Below are positions 19,622-31,678 of a DNA stretch of 64,000 nucleotides, piece after piece. The notes under the pieces are model-generated. The model saw only the letters and a list, made by a program, of their open reading frames with translations, had not been told where the DNA came from and ran no database searches. Location of the stretch: contig NZ_JAKEIO010000024.1 in the NCBI RefSeq assembly GCF_021474405.1, positions 1 through 64,000 on the forward strand. The letters are read 5' to 3'. The stretch's first letter is position 1. Every line of letters starts with the position of its first letter. The DNA is from [Streptosporangium] indianense (GTDB taxonomy: Bacteria; Actinomycetota; Actinomycetes; Streptomycetales; Streptomycetaceae). A program made the translations under genes and the position numbers.

Positions 19622-19803
19622 GGCCGTACCCCTGTTCCGAGCCGCCCGGGCCGGGCCCGCGGCTCCGTAGTGGTGTGCGTGGACCTCAGGGAACCCCGGG
19701 GCACGCCCGGGGCGCATCGCCCGCGGCGGGTGAGGGCGCGCCGCCCCGCCGGGGGCCCGGGCCAGGAAGGGTCCCGGTCCGCTCGCTCGGCCGCTGCCGG
19801 TCA

Positions 19804-21213
19804 TCACTCCGCCGCCGCGTGCACACGGCCCGAGCGGGCCGCCGCGCCCAGCGACTCGAAGTCCCGCTCGTTCTGGTCGGCGTACGCCTGGGCGAACACG
19901 GTGAGAGCGCGGTCGAAGCGGTCGCCGCCGCCCAGGTAGGCCGCGATGGCGATGGGGTCGCCGGAGCGGGCGTGGGCCCGTGCCAGACTCGCCCCGCACA
20001 GCCGCCCGAACAGCCGCAGCAGGCCGGGATCCATGGTCTCCGGCTGGGCGATGCCCTTCCAGTCCCGCAGTTGCCGTACGTAGAAGTCCCGCTCCTGCCC
20101 GTCGAGGCCCACCGCGTGCGTCCAGCCCAGCAGGATGTCGCTGGTCGTCTGGATCAGGCGCTGCCCCGCCACCACACGGCGTCCCTGGTTGTCGTAGCGG
20201 TCGCCGCCGGTGTGCGCCGCGAGCACCGACTCCTGTGCCTCCTTGGCCTGGAGCAGCAGCGGATCGTCGTCGTCCCGGCCGAGCAGCAGCACGATCCAGC
20301 AGCGGGTGCCGACACTGCCGACGCCGACCACCTTGCGGGCGATGTCCACCAGGCGGTACCGGCGCAGCAGGTGCCGGCGCTCGGACGACAGGCTCCGTGT
20401 GTAGCCCTCCAGGACCGCCAGCAGCTCCTTCTCCCGCCCGTGCTCCGAGGAGTCGTCCACCAGGTCCCGCAACGGGGTGATCAGCGGCGGGTCCGGTGTG
20501 ATCCGCCGCCCCTGCGCCGTGTCCCGGGTGAGTTTGCCGTAGGCCTGCATCTGGGTGCGGGACCTGGCACTGGCCGTGGCCTTCGCGGCGCGGCGCCGGG
20601 CCTCCTTGGACATCGACGCGGCCATCAGCTCCCGCATGTGGTCGGTGTCGTCCTGGGCATACCAGATGTCCAGGTTTCGCATCCCGGCGAACTCCCGCAT
20701 CCGCCGCCGGTAGGCCCGCACACACGTCTCGACCGCGCTGTTCTGCTCGGCCGTCCCGAAGCCGTTGGCGCGGCCCGCGATGACGAAGCTGGCCGCGAGC
20801 CGCTTGACGTCCCACTCGAACGGTCCGGCCAGCGTCTCGTCGAAGTCGTTGATGTCGAAGACCAGATGGCGCTCGGGCGACGCCAGCAGCCGGAAGTTCA
20901 GCAGGTGGGCGTCCCCGCACAGCTGCACCCGCAGCCCGGTGTCCGTGCCGGACCCCAGGTCCGCCGCCATGATCGCCGCCGCGCCGCGGTAGAAGCGGAA
21001 CGGGGACTCCAGCATGCGGGCGTAGCGGATCGGCACCAACTCCGGTACACGGGTGGCCGACTGGCGCTCCAGCACGTCGACCGGGTCGAACCGGTCCTGC
21101 CCCGCCTCGAACCCGGCATGGGACGACCGAGGCACCCGCCGCCGGGCCGCCCGGCCGGCGGTCGCCCGCTCGGCCGGGGACGTGAAGGTCGTGAAGGGGC
21201 TCGGTACGGTCAT
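19804..21213 (-). CDS. DUF2252 family protein (kinase-like fold)
   Basis: A 469-residue protein matching the DUF2252 pattern: LCGDAHLLNF followed by FDINDFDETLAGPFEWDVKR, which looks like the catalytic-loop and metal-binding Asp of an aminoglycoside-phosphotransferase-like fold, and FYRGAAAIMAADL near the N-terminus. The biochemical role of this family is not established, to my knowledge. ATG 21213 lies 3 bp after the stop of the potassium-channel gene, so the two are co-transcribed; a link to ion homeostasis would be inference only. Confidence 0.85.
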   Translation of the reverse strand: MTVPSPFTTFTSPAERATAGRAARRRVPRSSHAGFEAGQDRFDPVDVLERQSATRVPELVPIRYARMLESPFRFYRGAAAIMAADLGSGTDTGLRVQLCGDAHLLNFRLLASPERHLVFDINDFDETLAGPFEWDVKRLAASFVIAGRANGFGTAEQNSAVETCVRAYRRRMREFAGMRNLDIWYAQDDTDHMRELMAASMSKEARRRAAKATASARSRTQMQAYGKLTRDTAQGRRITPDPPLITPLRDLVDDSSEHGREKELLAVLEGYTRSLSSERRHLLRRYRLVDIARKVVGVGSVGTRCWIVLLLGRDDDDPLLLQAKEAQESVLAAHTGGDRYDNQGRRVVAGQRLIQTTSDILLGWTHAVGLDGQERDFYVRQLRDWKGIAQPETMDPGLLRLFGRLCGASLARAHARSGDPIAIAAYLGGGDRFDRALTVFAQAYADQNERDFESLGAAARSGRVHAAAE

Positions 21214-21216
21214 GGC

Positions 21217-21780
21217 TCAGTCCTTCCGCCGCGCGGGGAAGTCGTCCGAGGGAAGTCGGCCCTGCCGGCGCAGTCCCGCCTCCACGGCGCCGGCGAGGAT
21301 CCGTGCCGCCACCCCCACCAGCATCAGCCCGCCCACCATCTGAACCATCGTCAGCACCCGCCCGGTCTGGGAACGGGCCGTGATGTCGCCGTATCCGACG
21401 GTGGTGAACGTCGTGAGCGTGAAGTACAGGGAGTCCGTCTTGGTCAGCGGCTCGCTGAACGAGCCCGGGGTGGTCTGCTCCAGCAGGAAGTAGGTGCCCG
21501 CGAAGAGCAGCAGGAAGAGCGCCAGCGTCGCGGCCAGGGCTTCGATGGCCTTCAGCCGGGGGTGGGGGGAGGTCACGATGGCACGCACCTGCCACCAGAA
21601 CACGACGATCACCACCAGCAGACCGAAGGCCAGCGTCACCGAATCGCGGGTCGTGCTCCGTCCGTCCAGGGGCAGCACGTAGTAGACCGTGACGAGCCCG
21701 GCCGCGACGAGCACGGCCCGTAGGAGGGCCAAGGCCGCCGCACGCCGTCGCCGGTAGGGCCGTTCCGCTGGTTCGTCCAT
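21217..21780 (-). CDS. two-transmembrane potassium channel
   Basis: A 187-residue protein with an initial pair of hydrophobic helices (residues about 10-60), then the outer helix (ALAATLALFLLLFAGTYFLL), the pore loop with the selectivity filter TVGYGD, and an inner helix (VLTMVQMVGGLMLVGVAARI). The ion-channel-2 core is complete; no cytoplasmic RCK or TrkA-N domain follows, only a short basic tail. ATG 21780 was chosen; a GTG at 21828 would add 16 residues. It is the first gene of the K+ channel / DUF2252 pair. Confidence 0.88.
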   Translation of the reverse strand: MDEPAERPYRRRRAAALALLRAVLVAAGLVTVYYVLPLDGRSTTRDSVTLAFGLLVVIVVFWWQVRAIVTSPHPRLKAIEALAATLALFLLLFAGTYFLLEQTTPGSFSEPLTKTDSLYFTLTTFTTVGYGDITARSQTGRVLTMVQMVGGLMLVGVAARILAGAVEAGLRRQGRLPSDDFPARRKD

Positions 21781-21871
21781 CGCGCGACTCTCGGTCTGGG
21801 TCCTGCCTCCGGCACCGGGGCGCCCCACGAGGCCTGTCCCACCACCTCAGCGCGCCGCCGCCGCACAGGGA

Positions 21872-21888
21872 TCACCCGCCACGGGTGA
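21872..21888. promoter_or_regulatory. 17-bp palindrome in divergent 306-bp gap
   Basis: TCACCCG-CCA-CGGGTGA is a perfect 7-3-7 inverted repeat within the 21781-22086 gap between the divergent K+ channel gene and the small membrane-protein gene. It could be an operator serving either side. The rest of this gap is GC-rich with no gene, and I found no clear promoter hexamers. Confidence 0.4.
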
Positions 21889-22086
21889 GGCGGCCCGGCG
21901 GGGCCCCCGGCAGGCTGGGGTCGACGGGGACGGCTGCGCGGTGCACCGGGACGGCGGACCGTGCCCCTTCGCCGGGTGGCGGGAGGGACCGGCGAAAAAC
22001 GGCTCCGCAACGCCGGGCTCACCGGCCCCGGCACCCTGAACCTCCGGTCGCCGACCGCGCCGGACCCAGCAGAATCGAGGAACAGG

Positions 22087-22503
22087 ATGACCGCCACACA
22101 TCCCACGCACGGGCGCACCACGGCGAAGCACGGCTGGGCCACCGGCATGACGGCCTTCGCGGCGATCATGCTCATGATCGCCGGGATCCTCGCAGTGCTG
22201 CGCGGCATCGCGGCCATCGCCGAGGACGAGGTCTTCGTTTCGACCCGCAACTACATCTTCGAGTTCGACCTCACCGGCTGGGGCTGGACCCATCTCGCCC
22301 TGGGCGTGGCCGCCGTGCTGGTCAGCATGGGCCTGTTCCAGGGATCGGGCTGGGCGCGCGTCATCGGCGTGGGCATCGCCGGACTCGTCATCATCGCCAA
22401 CTTCCCGTCCCTGCCGGCCTACCCGGTCTGGTCCGTGATCATGATCGCGATGTCCGCGTTCGTCATCTGGGCGCTGTGCACGCCACGCGGGAAGGACGCG
22501 TGA
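22087..22503 (+). CDS. small four-helix membrane protein (DUF7144-type)
   Basis: A 138-residue protein with four hydrophobic segments: TAFAAIMLMIAGILAVLRGI, then HLALGVAAVLVSMGLF, VIGVGIAGLVIIANF and VIMIAMSAFVIWALC, each separated by short loops. The intermembrane loop YIFEFDLTGWGWTHL is typical of a widespread actinobacterial family of unknown function. ATG 22087 has AGGAACAGG just upstream. It is convergent with the PP2C phosphatase gene (12-bp gap). I cannot assign a role. Confidence 0.8.
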   Translation: MTATHPTHGRTTAKHGWATGMTAFAAIMLMIAGILAVLRGIAAIAEDEVFVSTRNYIFEFDLTGWGWTHLALGVAAVLVSMGLFQGSGWARVIGVGIAGLVIIANFPSLPAYPVWSVIMIAMSAFVIWALCTPRGKDA

Positions 22504-22515
22504 GCCCCTCCCGGC

Positions 22516-24561
22516 TCAGGCCCGCGTGCGGACCAGCAGCAGGGCCACGTCGTCGTCCGGCTCGGGACTCAGCGCGCTGAGCAGACTGTCGCTCGCGCGC
22601 TGCAGGCTGGGCCCCGCGTGCTGGAGCAGCCGGGTCAGCGTGCCGAGGCCGGTGTCGATCGGCTCCCCGCGGTTCTCGACCAGGCCGTCCGTGTACAGGG
22701 CGAGCAGGGACCCCGGGGCGAGGTCCACCACCACCGTCCCGAACTCCACGCCGCCGACCCCGAGCGGCACACCCCCCGGCACGTCCACGAGCTCCGCGCT
22801 GCCGTCCGCCCCGGCGAGCACCGGCGGCAGATGCCCGGCGCTGGACAGCTCGCAGGTGCCGCGCCCCAGGTCGCACACCGCGTACACGCACGTGGCGATC
22901 GCGTCCCCGAGCGAGCCGGCGATGTCGTCGAGGTGCCGCAGCAGCTCGGCGGGCGGCAGGTCCAGCCGGGCCAGCGCCCGTGTCGCCGTGCTCAGCTGCC
23001 CCATGATCGCCGCGGCCTGGACGCCCTTGCCCATGACGTCCCCGACGACCAGCCCGGTGCGTCCCGGGCCCAGCGGCAGCACGTCGTACCAGTCGCCGCC
23101 GACCTCGCTGAGGGCCGGGCGGTACCGGGCGGCGATGTCCAGCCCCTCCCGCTCGGCGGGCGTGCTCGGCAGCAGGCTGCGCTGCAGGGTCAGGGCGGTG
23201 CCGCGTTCACGGCCGTAGAGGCGGGCGTTGTCGATGCAGATCGCGGCGCGCGCGGCCAGTTCCGAGGCGAGCACCTGGTCCCGGTCGTCGAAGGGGCGCT
23301 CGTTGACCGTGCGGTACAGCGAGAGCGTGCCCAGCACCTTGCCCCGGGCCATCAGCGGCAGCGCCAGGTACGAGTGGGCCCCGGCCTCGTGCAGGGCCTG
23401 GGCGGCCCGCGCGTCCCGGGCGAGGCGCCGCAGCATCCGGCTGTCGACCCGCTCGACCAGGACCGGACGGGCGCTGCGCACGCACTGCGTGATGATCCGC
23501 GACGAGCCGTACGTGGCGAGCTCGCCCACCGGGTCGGCGGCGTGAATGGCGTCGGTGGGGTAGCCGGCCGCCACGGCCAGCGCCCGGAACTCGGCCGGGG
23601 CGCCGCCCGACACGGGTGTGATGGTGCCCCGGGACACGACCGACTCCAGGACGTCCACGGCGGCCAGGTCCGCCAGATGCGGCACGACCACGTCGGCCAG
23701 CTCCCGGGCGGTCTGCTGGAGGTCCAGCGTGGTGCCGATCTTCATCCCCGCGTCGGCGATCACCGACAGGTGCTGGCGTGCCTGCGCGACCTCGGCCGCG
23801 GCCTGCTGGCGCTCGGTGACGTCCAGCACGGCCATCGCGAGCCCGAGGACCCGGCCGTCGGTGCCCTCGATGCGGTGGTACGACTCCGAGTAGGCGCGCT
23901 CCGAGGTGTCCGCCGCCGTACGCCCGACGGTCTGCTGGTCGATCAGGGGTCTGCCGGTCTCCAGGACGTGCCGCATCCGGGCCTCGATGGCCGCCACGTC
24001 CAGGTCCGGCAGCACCTCCCCGACCCGGCGCCCCAGCACGGCCTCCTCGGGCATGCCGTTGATCCGCTCCAGCGCGGGGTTGACCCCGACCCAGCGCAGG
24101 TCGTTGTCGAAGACGGCGATGCCGAGCGGGGTCTGGTTGACGAGGCTGTGGGAGAGCGCGAGGTCGCGCTCCACCTGCCGTACGGTCGTCGCGTCCGTGG
24201 CCAGTCCCAGCAGGTGCGGCTGCCCCTCCGGGTCGAGCAGGCGCATCGTACGGAACTCCACGGCCCGCTCCGTGCCGTCGCGGTGCCGCAGCGGGAAGAC
24301 ACCGGCCCACCGGGCGCCCGTGCTGACCTGGGCGAACAGCTCCCTGCCCCGAGGGCGGTTCTCGGGGGCGACCAAGAGGGTGTCGGCCCGCTGCCGCAGG
24401 GCCTCCTCGGCGGTCCAGCCGAGCAGCTGCTCGATCTCGGGGCTCCACAGCGCGATGTGCCCGCCCGCGTCCAGGACCACGGCCGCGACCTTCAGCAGGT
24501 CCAGCAGCCCGCCGGGCGCGGCCGTGACGGCGTCGCGGTCCGAGGTCGCGTAGCCGTTCAT
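22516..24561 (-). CDS. PAS-PAS-GAF-PP2C (SpoIIE-type) serine phosphatase
   Basis: A 681-residue signalling phosphatase. There are two PAS domains (residues about 15-125 and 130-255), a GAF domain (about 280-445) and a SpoIIE/RsbU-type PP2C domain (about 460-681). The metal-binding acidic residues are present in EVGGDWYDVLPL, VVGDVMGKG, ALYTDGLVE and DDDVALLLV. Such proteins dephosphorylate anti-anti-sigma factors and so couple stress or light/redox sensing to sigma-factor release; no sigma, anti-sigma or STAS gene is adjacent. Unlike the protein at 54966 it has no HATPase domain. ATG 24561 is the first Met of the domain architecture. Confidence 0.9.
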   Translation of the reverse strand: MNGYATSDRDAVTAAPGGLLDLLKVAAVVLDAGGHIALWSPEIEQLLGWTAEEALRQRADTLLVAPENRPRGRELFAQVSTGARWAGVFPLRHRDGTERAVEFRTMRLLDPEGQPHLLGLATDATTVRQVERDLALSHSLVNQTPLGIAVFDNDLRWVGVNPALERINGMPEEAVLGRRVGEVLPDLDVAAIEARMRHVLETGRPLIDQQTVGRTAADTSERAYSESYHRIEGTDGRVLGLAMAVLDVTERQQAAAEVAQARQHLSVIADAGMKIGTTLDLQQTARELADVVVPHLADLAAVDVLESVVSRGTITPVSGGAPAEFRALAVAAGYPTDAIHAADPVGELATYGSSRIITQCVRSARPVLVERVDSRMLRRLARDARAAQALHEAGAHSYLALPLMARGKVLGTLSLYRTVNERPFDDRDQVLASELAARAAICIDNARLYGRERGTALTLQRSLLPSTPAEREGLDIAARYRPALSEVGGDWYDVLPLGPGRTGLVVGDVMGKGVQAAAIMGQLSTATRALARLDLPPAELLRHLDDIAGSLGDAIATCVYAVCDLGRGTCELSSAGHLPPVLAGADGSAELVDVPGGVPLGVGGVEFGTVVVDLAPGSLLALYTDGLVENRGEPIDTGLGTLTRLLQHAGPSLQRASDSLLSALSPEPDDDVALLLVRTRA

Positions 24562-24712
24562 GCGGGCCGCTCCTTCCGGCGCGGCAAAGGTACCGCCATG
24601 ATCTGTTGTGCGGGCTGTCCGTTGAGGTCACATTACGGTCGGAGCAGCGGCACTGTCGCGTCGAAATGACAAAAAGGCGCGGGTCACCACCGCACTGGGA
24701 GGGAGCGGCGTC

Positions 24713-25066
24713 GTGGCGGACCTGGGGCTGCGGGAGAGCCTGGCCACCCCGTCGGGGACGGCGCGCTGAGACCGGCTCGGCGAGCCCGGCGGAGAGCCGG
24801 TCGTGAGCCCGGGCCGGATCCGCACCGAGCTGCCGGCGCACCGGGGCCTGCGGGAGCCGTGGGTGATCGCGCACGACTTCGGTGGCTGCGTGGCCCTGCG
24901 TGCCCGCCTGCTGCACGGGGCCCGCCACCGGAAGCTCGCCCTGGTCGACCAGCGCCACACCGACGAGATCCAGCCGCTCTCCCCGACGATCGACCTGCCC
25001 GTCGGCGTCCGCGGGGGGCCGCCCGCCCCGCTGACGAGCGAGCTGCTCGCCTTCCTCATGGCCTGA
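24713..25066 (+). pseudogene. decayed alpha/beta hydrolase with nonsense codon and internal deletions
   Basis: From GTG 24713 (GGGAGGG upstream) the frame reads VADLGLRESLATPSGTAR, then TGA at 24767, then continues in the same frame DRLGEPGGEPVV, LREPWVIAHDFGG, KLALVD, QRHTDEIQPL and finally APLTSELLAFLMA. These are consecutive landmarks of haloalkane-dehalogenase/epoxide-hydrolase-like proteins of about 290 residues, but here only 118 codons remain: the oxyanion HG region, the lid and the C-terminal Asp/His segment are missing. The TGA replaces the codon where relatives usually have a residue between ATPSGTxR and DRLGE. A decayed gene is the best reading; the ORF starting at GTG 24803 alone is unlikely to be functional. 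Confidence 0.6.
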
Positions 25067-25072
25067 ACCATC

Positions 25073-25128
25073 AGGACCGCACAAAGTCCGACGCGGTCAT
25101 TGCTTCGCTTGTGTGCGGGTCCTAGGGT
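25073..25128 (+). promoter_or_regulatory. candidate beta-galactosidase promoter with overlapping inverted repeat
   Basis: TTGCTT (25100-25105) and TAGGGT (25123-25128) are spaced by 17 bp, matching a housekeeping-type promoter upstream of the beta-galactosidase. An inverted repeat (AGGACCGCACA at 25073-25083 against TGTGCGGGTCCT at 25112-25123, one bulged G) brackets the -35 region and ends at the -10, a geometry suitable for repression. Operator identity is inference. Confidence 0.4.
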
Positions 25129-25220
25129 GTGCCTGCTCAGAAGTTGCTCCCTCACCGCCAGTTGCCACGCGACCCAACAGAAACCCCCACCCCGGGTGCC
25201 CAGTTGAGAATCGCATCTGA

Positions 25221-29168
<3,948 letters not shown>

Positions 29169-29195
29169 CGCCGGGGTGGGACAGCGGCGCCGCCC

Positions 29196-29558
29196 TCAGT
29201 CGGCGGCGTCGCTGATGCCGAGCCGCAGATGCTCCACGTGGTACACGGCCTGGTCGAGCAGCTCCGCGACATGGTGGTCGTGCAGCGCGTAGACCACCGA
29301 ACGGCCCCGCCGCTCGCCCACGACCAGGCCCAGATTGCGCAGCAGCCGCAACTGGTGCGAACAGGCCGACTGCTCCATGCCCACCTCGGCGGCCAACTCA
29401 GTGGCCGGCAGCGGCCCTTCGCGCAACCGCGCCAGGATCATCAGCCGCGAGGGCGTGGACAGGGCCTGGAGCGTGGTGGCGACCTTCGCGACGTTGTCCG
29501 CGTCCAGGCGTACGCGCTCGGCGGTCCCCTGCGCGGGGGTGACGGCTCCATGACCCAT
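29196..29558 (-). CDS. ArsR/SmtB-family metal-sensing repressor (alpha-5 site)
   Basis: A 120-residue winged-helix repressor. The DNA-recognition helix is around MEQSACSHQLRLLRNLGLV. The C-terminal helix carries D94, H96, H107 and H110 (in HDHHVAELLDQAVYHVEH), which exactly reproduces the D-x-H-x10-H-x2-H spacing of the alpha-5 Zn/Co/Ni site of CzrA- and NmtR-type sensors. ATG 29558 is preferred to an upstream Met at 29588. It is divergent from the Ada-AlkA gene, and a TGAA-N6-TTCA element typical of ArsR operators lies between them. No metal transporter is adjacent. Confidence 0.88.
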   Translation of the reverse strand: MGHGAVTPAQGTAERVRLDADNVAKVATTLQALSTPSRLMILARLREGPLPATELAAEVGMEQSACSHQLRLLRNLGLVVGERRGRSVVYALHDHHVAELLDQAVYHVEHLRLGISDAAD

Positions 29559-29588
29559 GACGTCATCGTACCGGCCCCGCACAAACAC

Positions 29589-29604
29589 ATGAATGAATCT
29601 TCAT
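29589..29604. promoter_or_regulatory. ArsR-type operator (ATGAA-N6-TTCAT)
   Basis: ATGAA at 29589-29593 and TTCAT at 29600-29604 form an inverted repeat separated by 6 bp. This is the core layout of SmtB/CzrA-class operators (TGAA-N6-TTCA), and it sits 31 bp upstream of the arsR start in the arsR/ada-alkA divergent region. It is AT-rich against its surroundings. Confidence 0.6.
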
Positions 29605-29689
29605 CTTTCCCGGTGGGGCGGTTCCGCGCCGCCACGTCGATGTCGGATTCTCGCCAGCCCCGCGCCGCCCGGTGCCGGATGCTGGACGC

Positions 29690-31171
29690 ATGCAGATGGG
29701 GATGCACACCGACTCCGAGCGCTGCGTGCGCGCCGTGCAGTCGAAGGACGCGCGGTTCGACGGCTGGTTCTTCACGGCCGTCCTGACCACCGGCATCTAC
29801 TGCCGTCCCAGTTGCCCGGTGGTGCCGCCCAAGCCGGAGAACATGGTCTTCCACCCCAGCGCGGCGGCCTGTCAGCAGGCCGGGTTCCGGGCCTGCAAGC
29901 GCTGCCGGCCCGACACCAGCCCCGGCTCCCCGGAATGGAACCAGCGCGCCGACCTCGTCGCCCGCGCCATGCGGCTGATCGCCGACGGAGTCGTGGACCG
30001 TGAGGGCGTACCCGGCCTGGCCGGCCGCCTCGGCTACAGCACCCGGCAGGTCGAACGCCAGCTCCTCGCCGAGCTGGGCGCGGGGCCCCTCGCGCTCGCC
30101 CGCGCCCAGCGCGCCCAGACGGCCCGGCTGCTCATCGAGACGACGGCCCTGCCCATGGCGCAGATCGCCTTCGCCGCCGGCTTCGCCTCGATCCGCACCT
30201 TCAACGACCCGGTCCGCGAGGTCTTCGCCCTTGCGCCGAGCGAGCTGCGCGCCCGCGCCCCGAAGCGGCAGGGCGCGAGCACCCCCGGCGCCCTGTCCCT
30301 GCGGCTGCCGTTCCGCACCCCGCTCAACCCCGACAACCTCTTCGGCCACCTGGCCGCGACGGCCGTACCCGGCGTGGAGGAGTGGCGCGACGGCTCCTAC
30401 CGCCGCACCCTGCGCCTGCCCTACGGCCACGGCATCGTGGCCCTCACCCCGAACCCGGACCACATCGCCTGCCGCCTCACCCTCAGCGACCCGCGCGATC
30501 TGACCGTCGCCATCAGCCGCTGCCGCCGTCTGCTCGACCTGGACGCCGACCCCGTCGCGATCGACGACCAGCTCCGCTCCGACCCGGCCCTCGCGCCCCT
30601 CGTCGACAAGGCGCCCGGACGGCGCGTACCCCGCACGGTCGACGAGGCCGAGTTCGCCGTCCGGGCCGTGCTCGGGCAGCAGGTCTCCACCGCCGCCGCC
30701 CGCACCCACGCCGCCCGCCTGGTCACCGCCCACGGCGAACCCGTCGAGGACCCCGAGGGCGGACTCACCCACCTCTTCCCCGCCCCCGAGTCCCTCGCCG
30801 CGCTCGACCCCGAGACGCTGGCGATGCCCCGCACCCGCCGCACGACCTTCACCACTCTGGTCCGCCGGCTCGCCGACGGTGACCTCCGCCTCGGCGTCGA
30901 GAGCGACTGGCCGCGCACCCGCGCCGAACTCCTCGCCCTGCCCGGCTTCGGCCCCTGGACGGTGGACGTCATCGCCATGCGCGCCCTCGGTGACCCCGAC
31001 GCCTTCCTCCCCACCGACCTCGGCATCCGCCGCGCCGCGCGCGAACTGGGCCTGCCGTCCACCCCCGCCGCCCTCACGGCCCGCGCGGCGGCCTGGCGGC
31101 CCTGGCGGGCCTACGCGGTCCAGTACCTCTGGGCGACTGACAGCCACCCCATCAACTTCCTTCCGGTATAG
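29690..31171 (+). CDS. Ada-AlkA fusion: methylphosphotriester sensor and 3-methyladenine DNA glycosylase
   Basis: A 493-residue bifunctional alkylation-response protein. Residues 1-80 are the Ada zinc domain with C38, C42, C69 and C72 at the same positions as in E. coli Ada; C38 would accept the methyl group. An AraC-type helix-turn-helix follows (about 85-185), then an AlkA N-terminal domain and an HhH-GPD glycosylase (GFGPWTVDVIAMRALG, catalytic Asp in PTDLGIRRAAR). It would sense methyl phosphotriesters, activate transcription and excise alkylated bases. ATG 29690 was chosen; ATGs at 29696 and 29702 follow closely. ogt starts 9 bp after its stop. Confidence 0.92.
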   Translation: MQMGMHTDSERCVRAVQSKDARFDGWFFTAVLTTGIYCRPSCPVVPPKPENMVFHPSAAACQQAGFRACKRCRPDTSPGSPEWNQRADLVARAMRLIADGVVDREGVPGLAGRLGYSTRQVERQLLAELGAGPLALARAQRAQTARLLIETTALPMAQIAFAAGFASIRTFNDPVREVFALAPSELRARAPKRQGASTPGALSLRLPFRTPLNPDNLFGHLAATAVPGVEEWRDGSYRRTLRLPYGHGIVALTPNPDHIACRLTLSDPRDLTVAISRCRRLLDLDADPVAIDDQLRSDPALAPLVDKAPGRRVPRTVDEAEFAVRAVLGQQVSTAAARTHAARLVTAHGEPVEDPEGGLTHLFPAPESLAALDPETLAMPRTRRTTFTTLVRRLADGDLRLGVESDWPRTRAELLALPGFGPWTVDVIAMRALGDPDAFLPTDLGIRRAARELGLPSTPAALTARAAAWRPWRAYAVQYLWATDSHPINFLPV

Positions 31172-31180
31172 GGACCTTGG

Positions 31181-31663
31181 ATGAAGCAGCACACCGTGAC
31201 CGACAGCCCGTACGGCCCCCTCACCCTCGTCGCCGACGACGGTGTCCTGTGCGGCCTGTACATGACGGACCAACGGCACCGCCCGCCGGAGGAGTCCTTC
31301 GGCACCCGCGACGACACCCTCTTCGCGGAGGCCGAGGAGCAGCTGAAGGCGTACTTCGCGGGCGAGCTCAAGGAGTTCACCGTCCCCCTGCGCCTGAACG
31401 GCACCCCGTTCCAGCGCCGCGTCTGGGACGAACTGCGCCGCATCCCCTACGGCGAGACCCGCACCTACGGCCGGCTGGCCGACGCCCTCGGCACCCCCGC
31501 CGCCTCCCGCGCGGTCGGCCTCGCCAACGGCCGCAACCCCATCGGAATCATCGTCCCCTGCCACCGCGTCATCGGCGCGAACGGCAGCCTGACGGGGTAC
31601 GGCGGCGGCCTGGACCGCAAGCAGCGCCTGCTGGACTTCGAACGCGGGGCGGCGCTGTTCTAG
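31181..31663 (+). CDS. ogt: methylated-DNA-protein cysteine methyltransferase
   Basis: A 160-residue O6-alkylguanine-DNA alkyltransferase. The acceptor is C127 in the invariant IVPCHRV, preceded by the RAVGLANGRNPIGI segment and the helix-turn-helix region FQRRVWDELRRIPYGETRTY. It is a suicide enzyme that transfers the alkyl group to itself. It lies 9 bp downstream of the Ada-AlkA gene, so the two form an alkylation-repair operon; together they supply the functions of E. coli Ada and AlkA with the parts rearranged. Confidence 0.95.
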   Translation: MKQHTVTDSPYGPLTLVADDGVLCGLYMTDQRHRPPEESFGTRDDTLFAEAEEQLKAYFAGELKEFTVPLRLNGTPFQRRVWDELRRIPYGETRTYGRLADALGTPAASRAVGLANGRNPIGIIVPCHRVIGANGSLTGYGGGLDRKQRLLDFERGAALF

Positions 31664-31678
31664 CGGAGATCCGAGGCT

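Noticed and set aside
24803-25066. An 87-residue intact small alpha/beta hydrolase gene
   Set aside because: It lacks the oxyanion region, lid and C-terminal Asp/His of the fold, and homologous sequence continues upstream past a TGA, so a pseudogene fits better.
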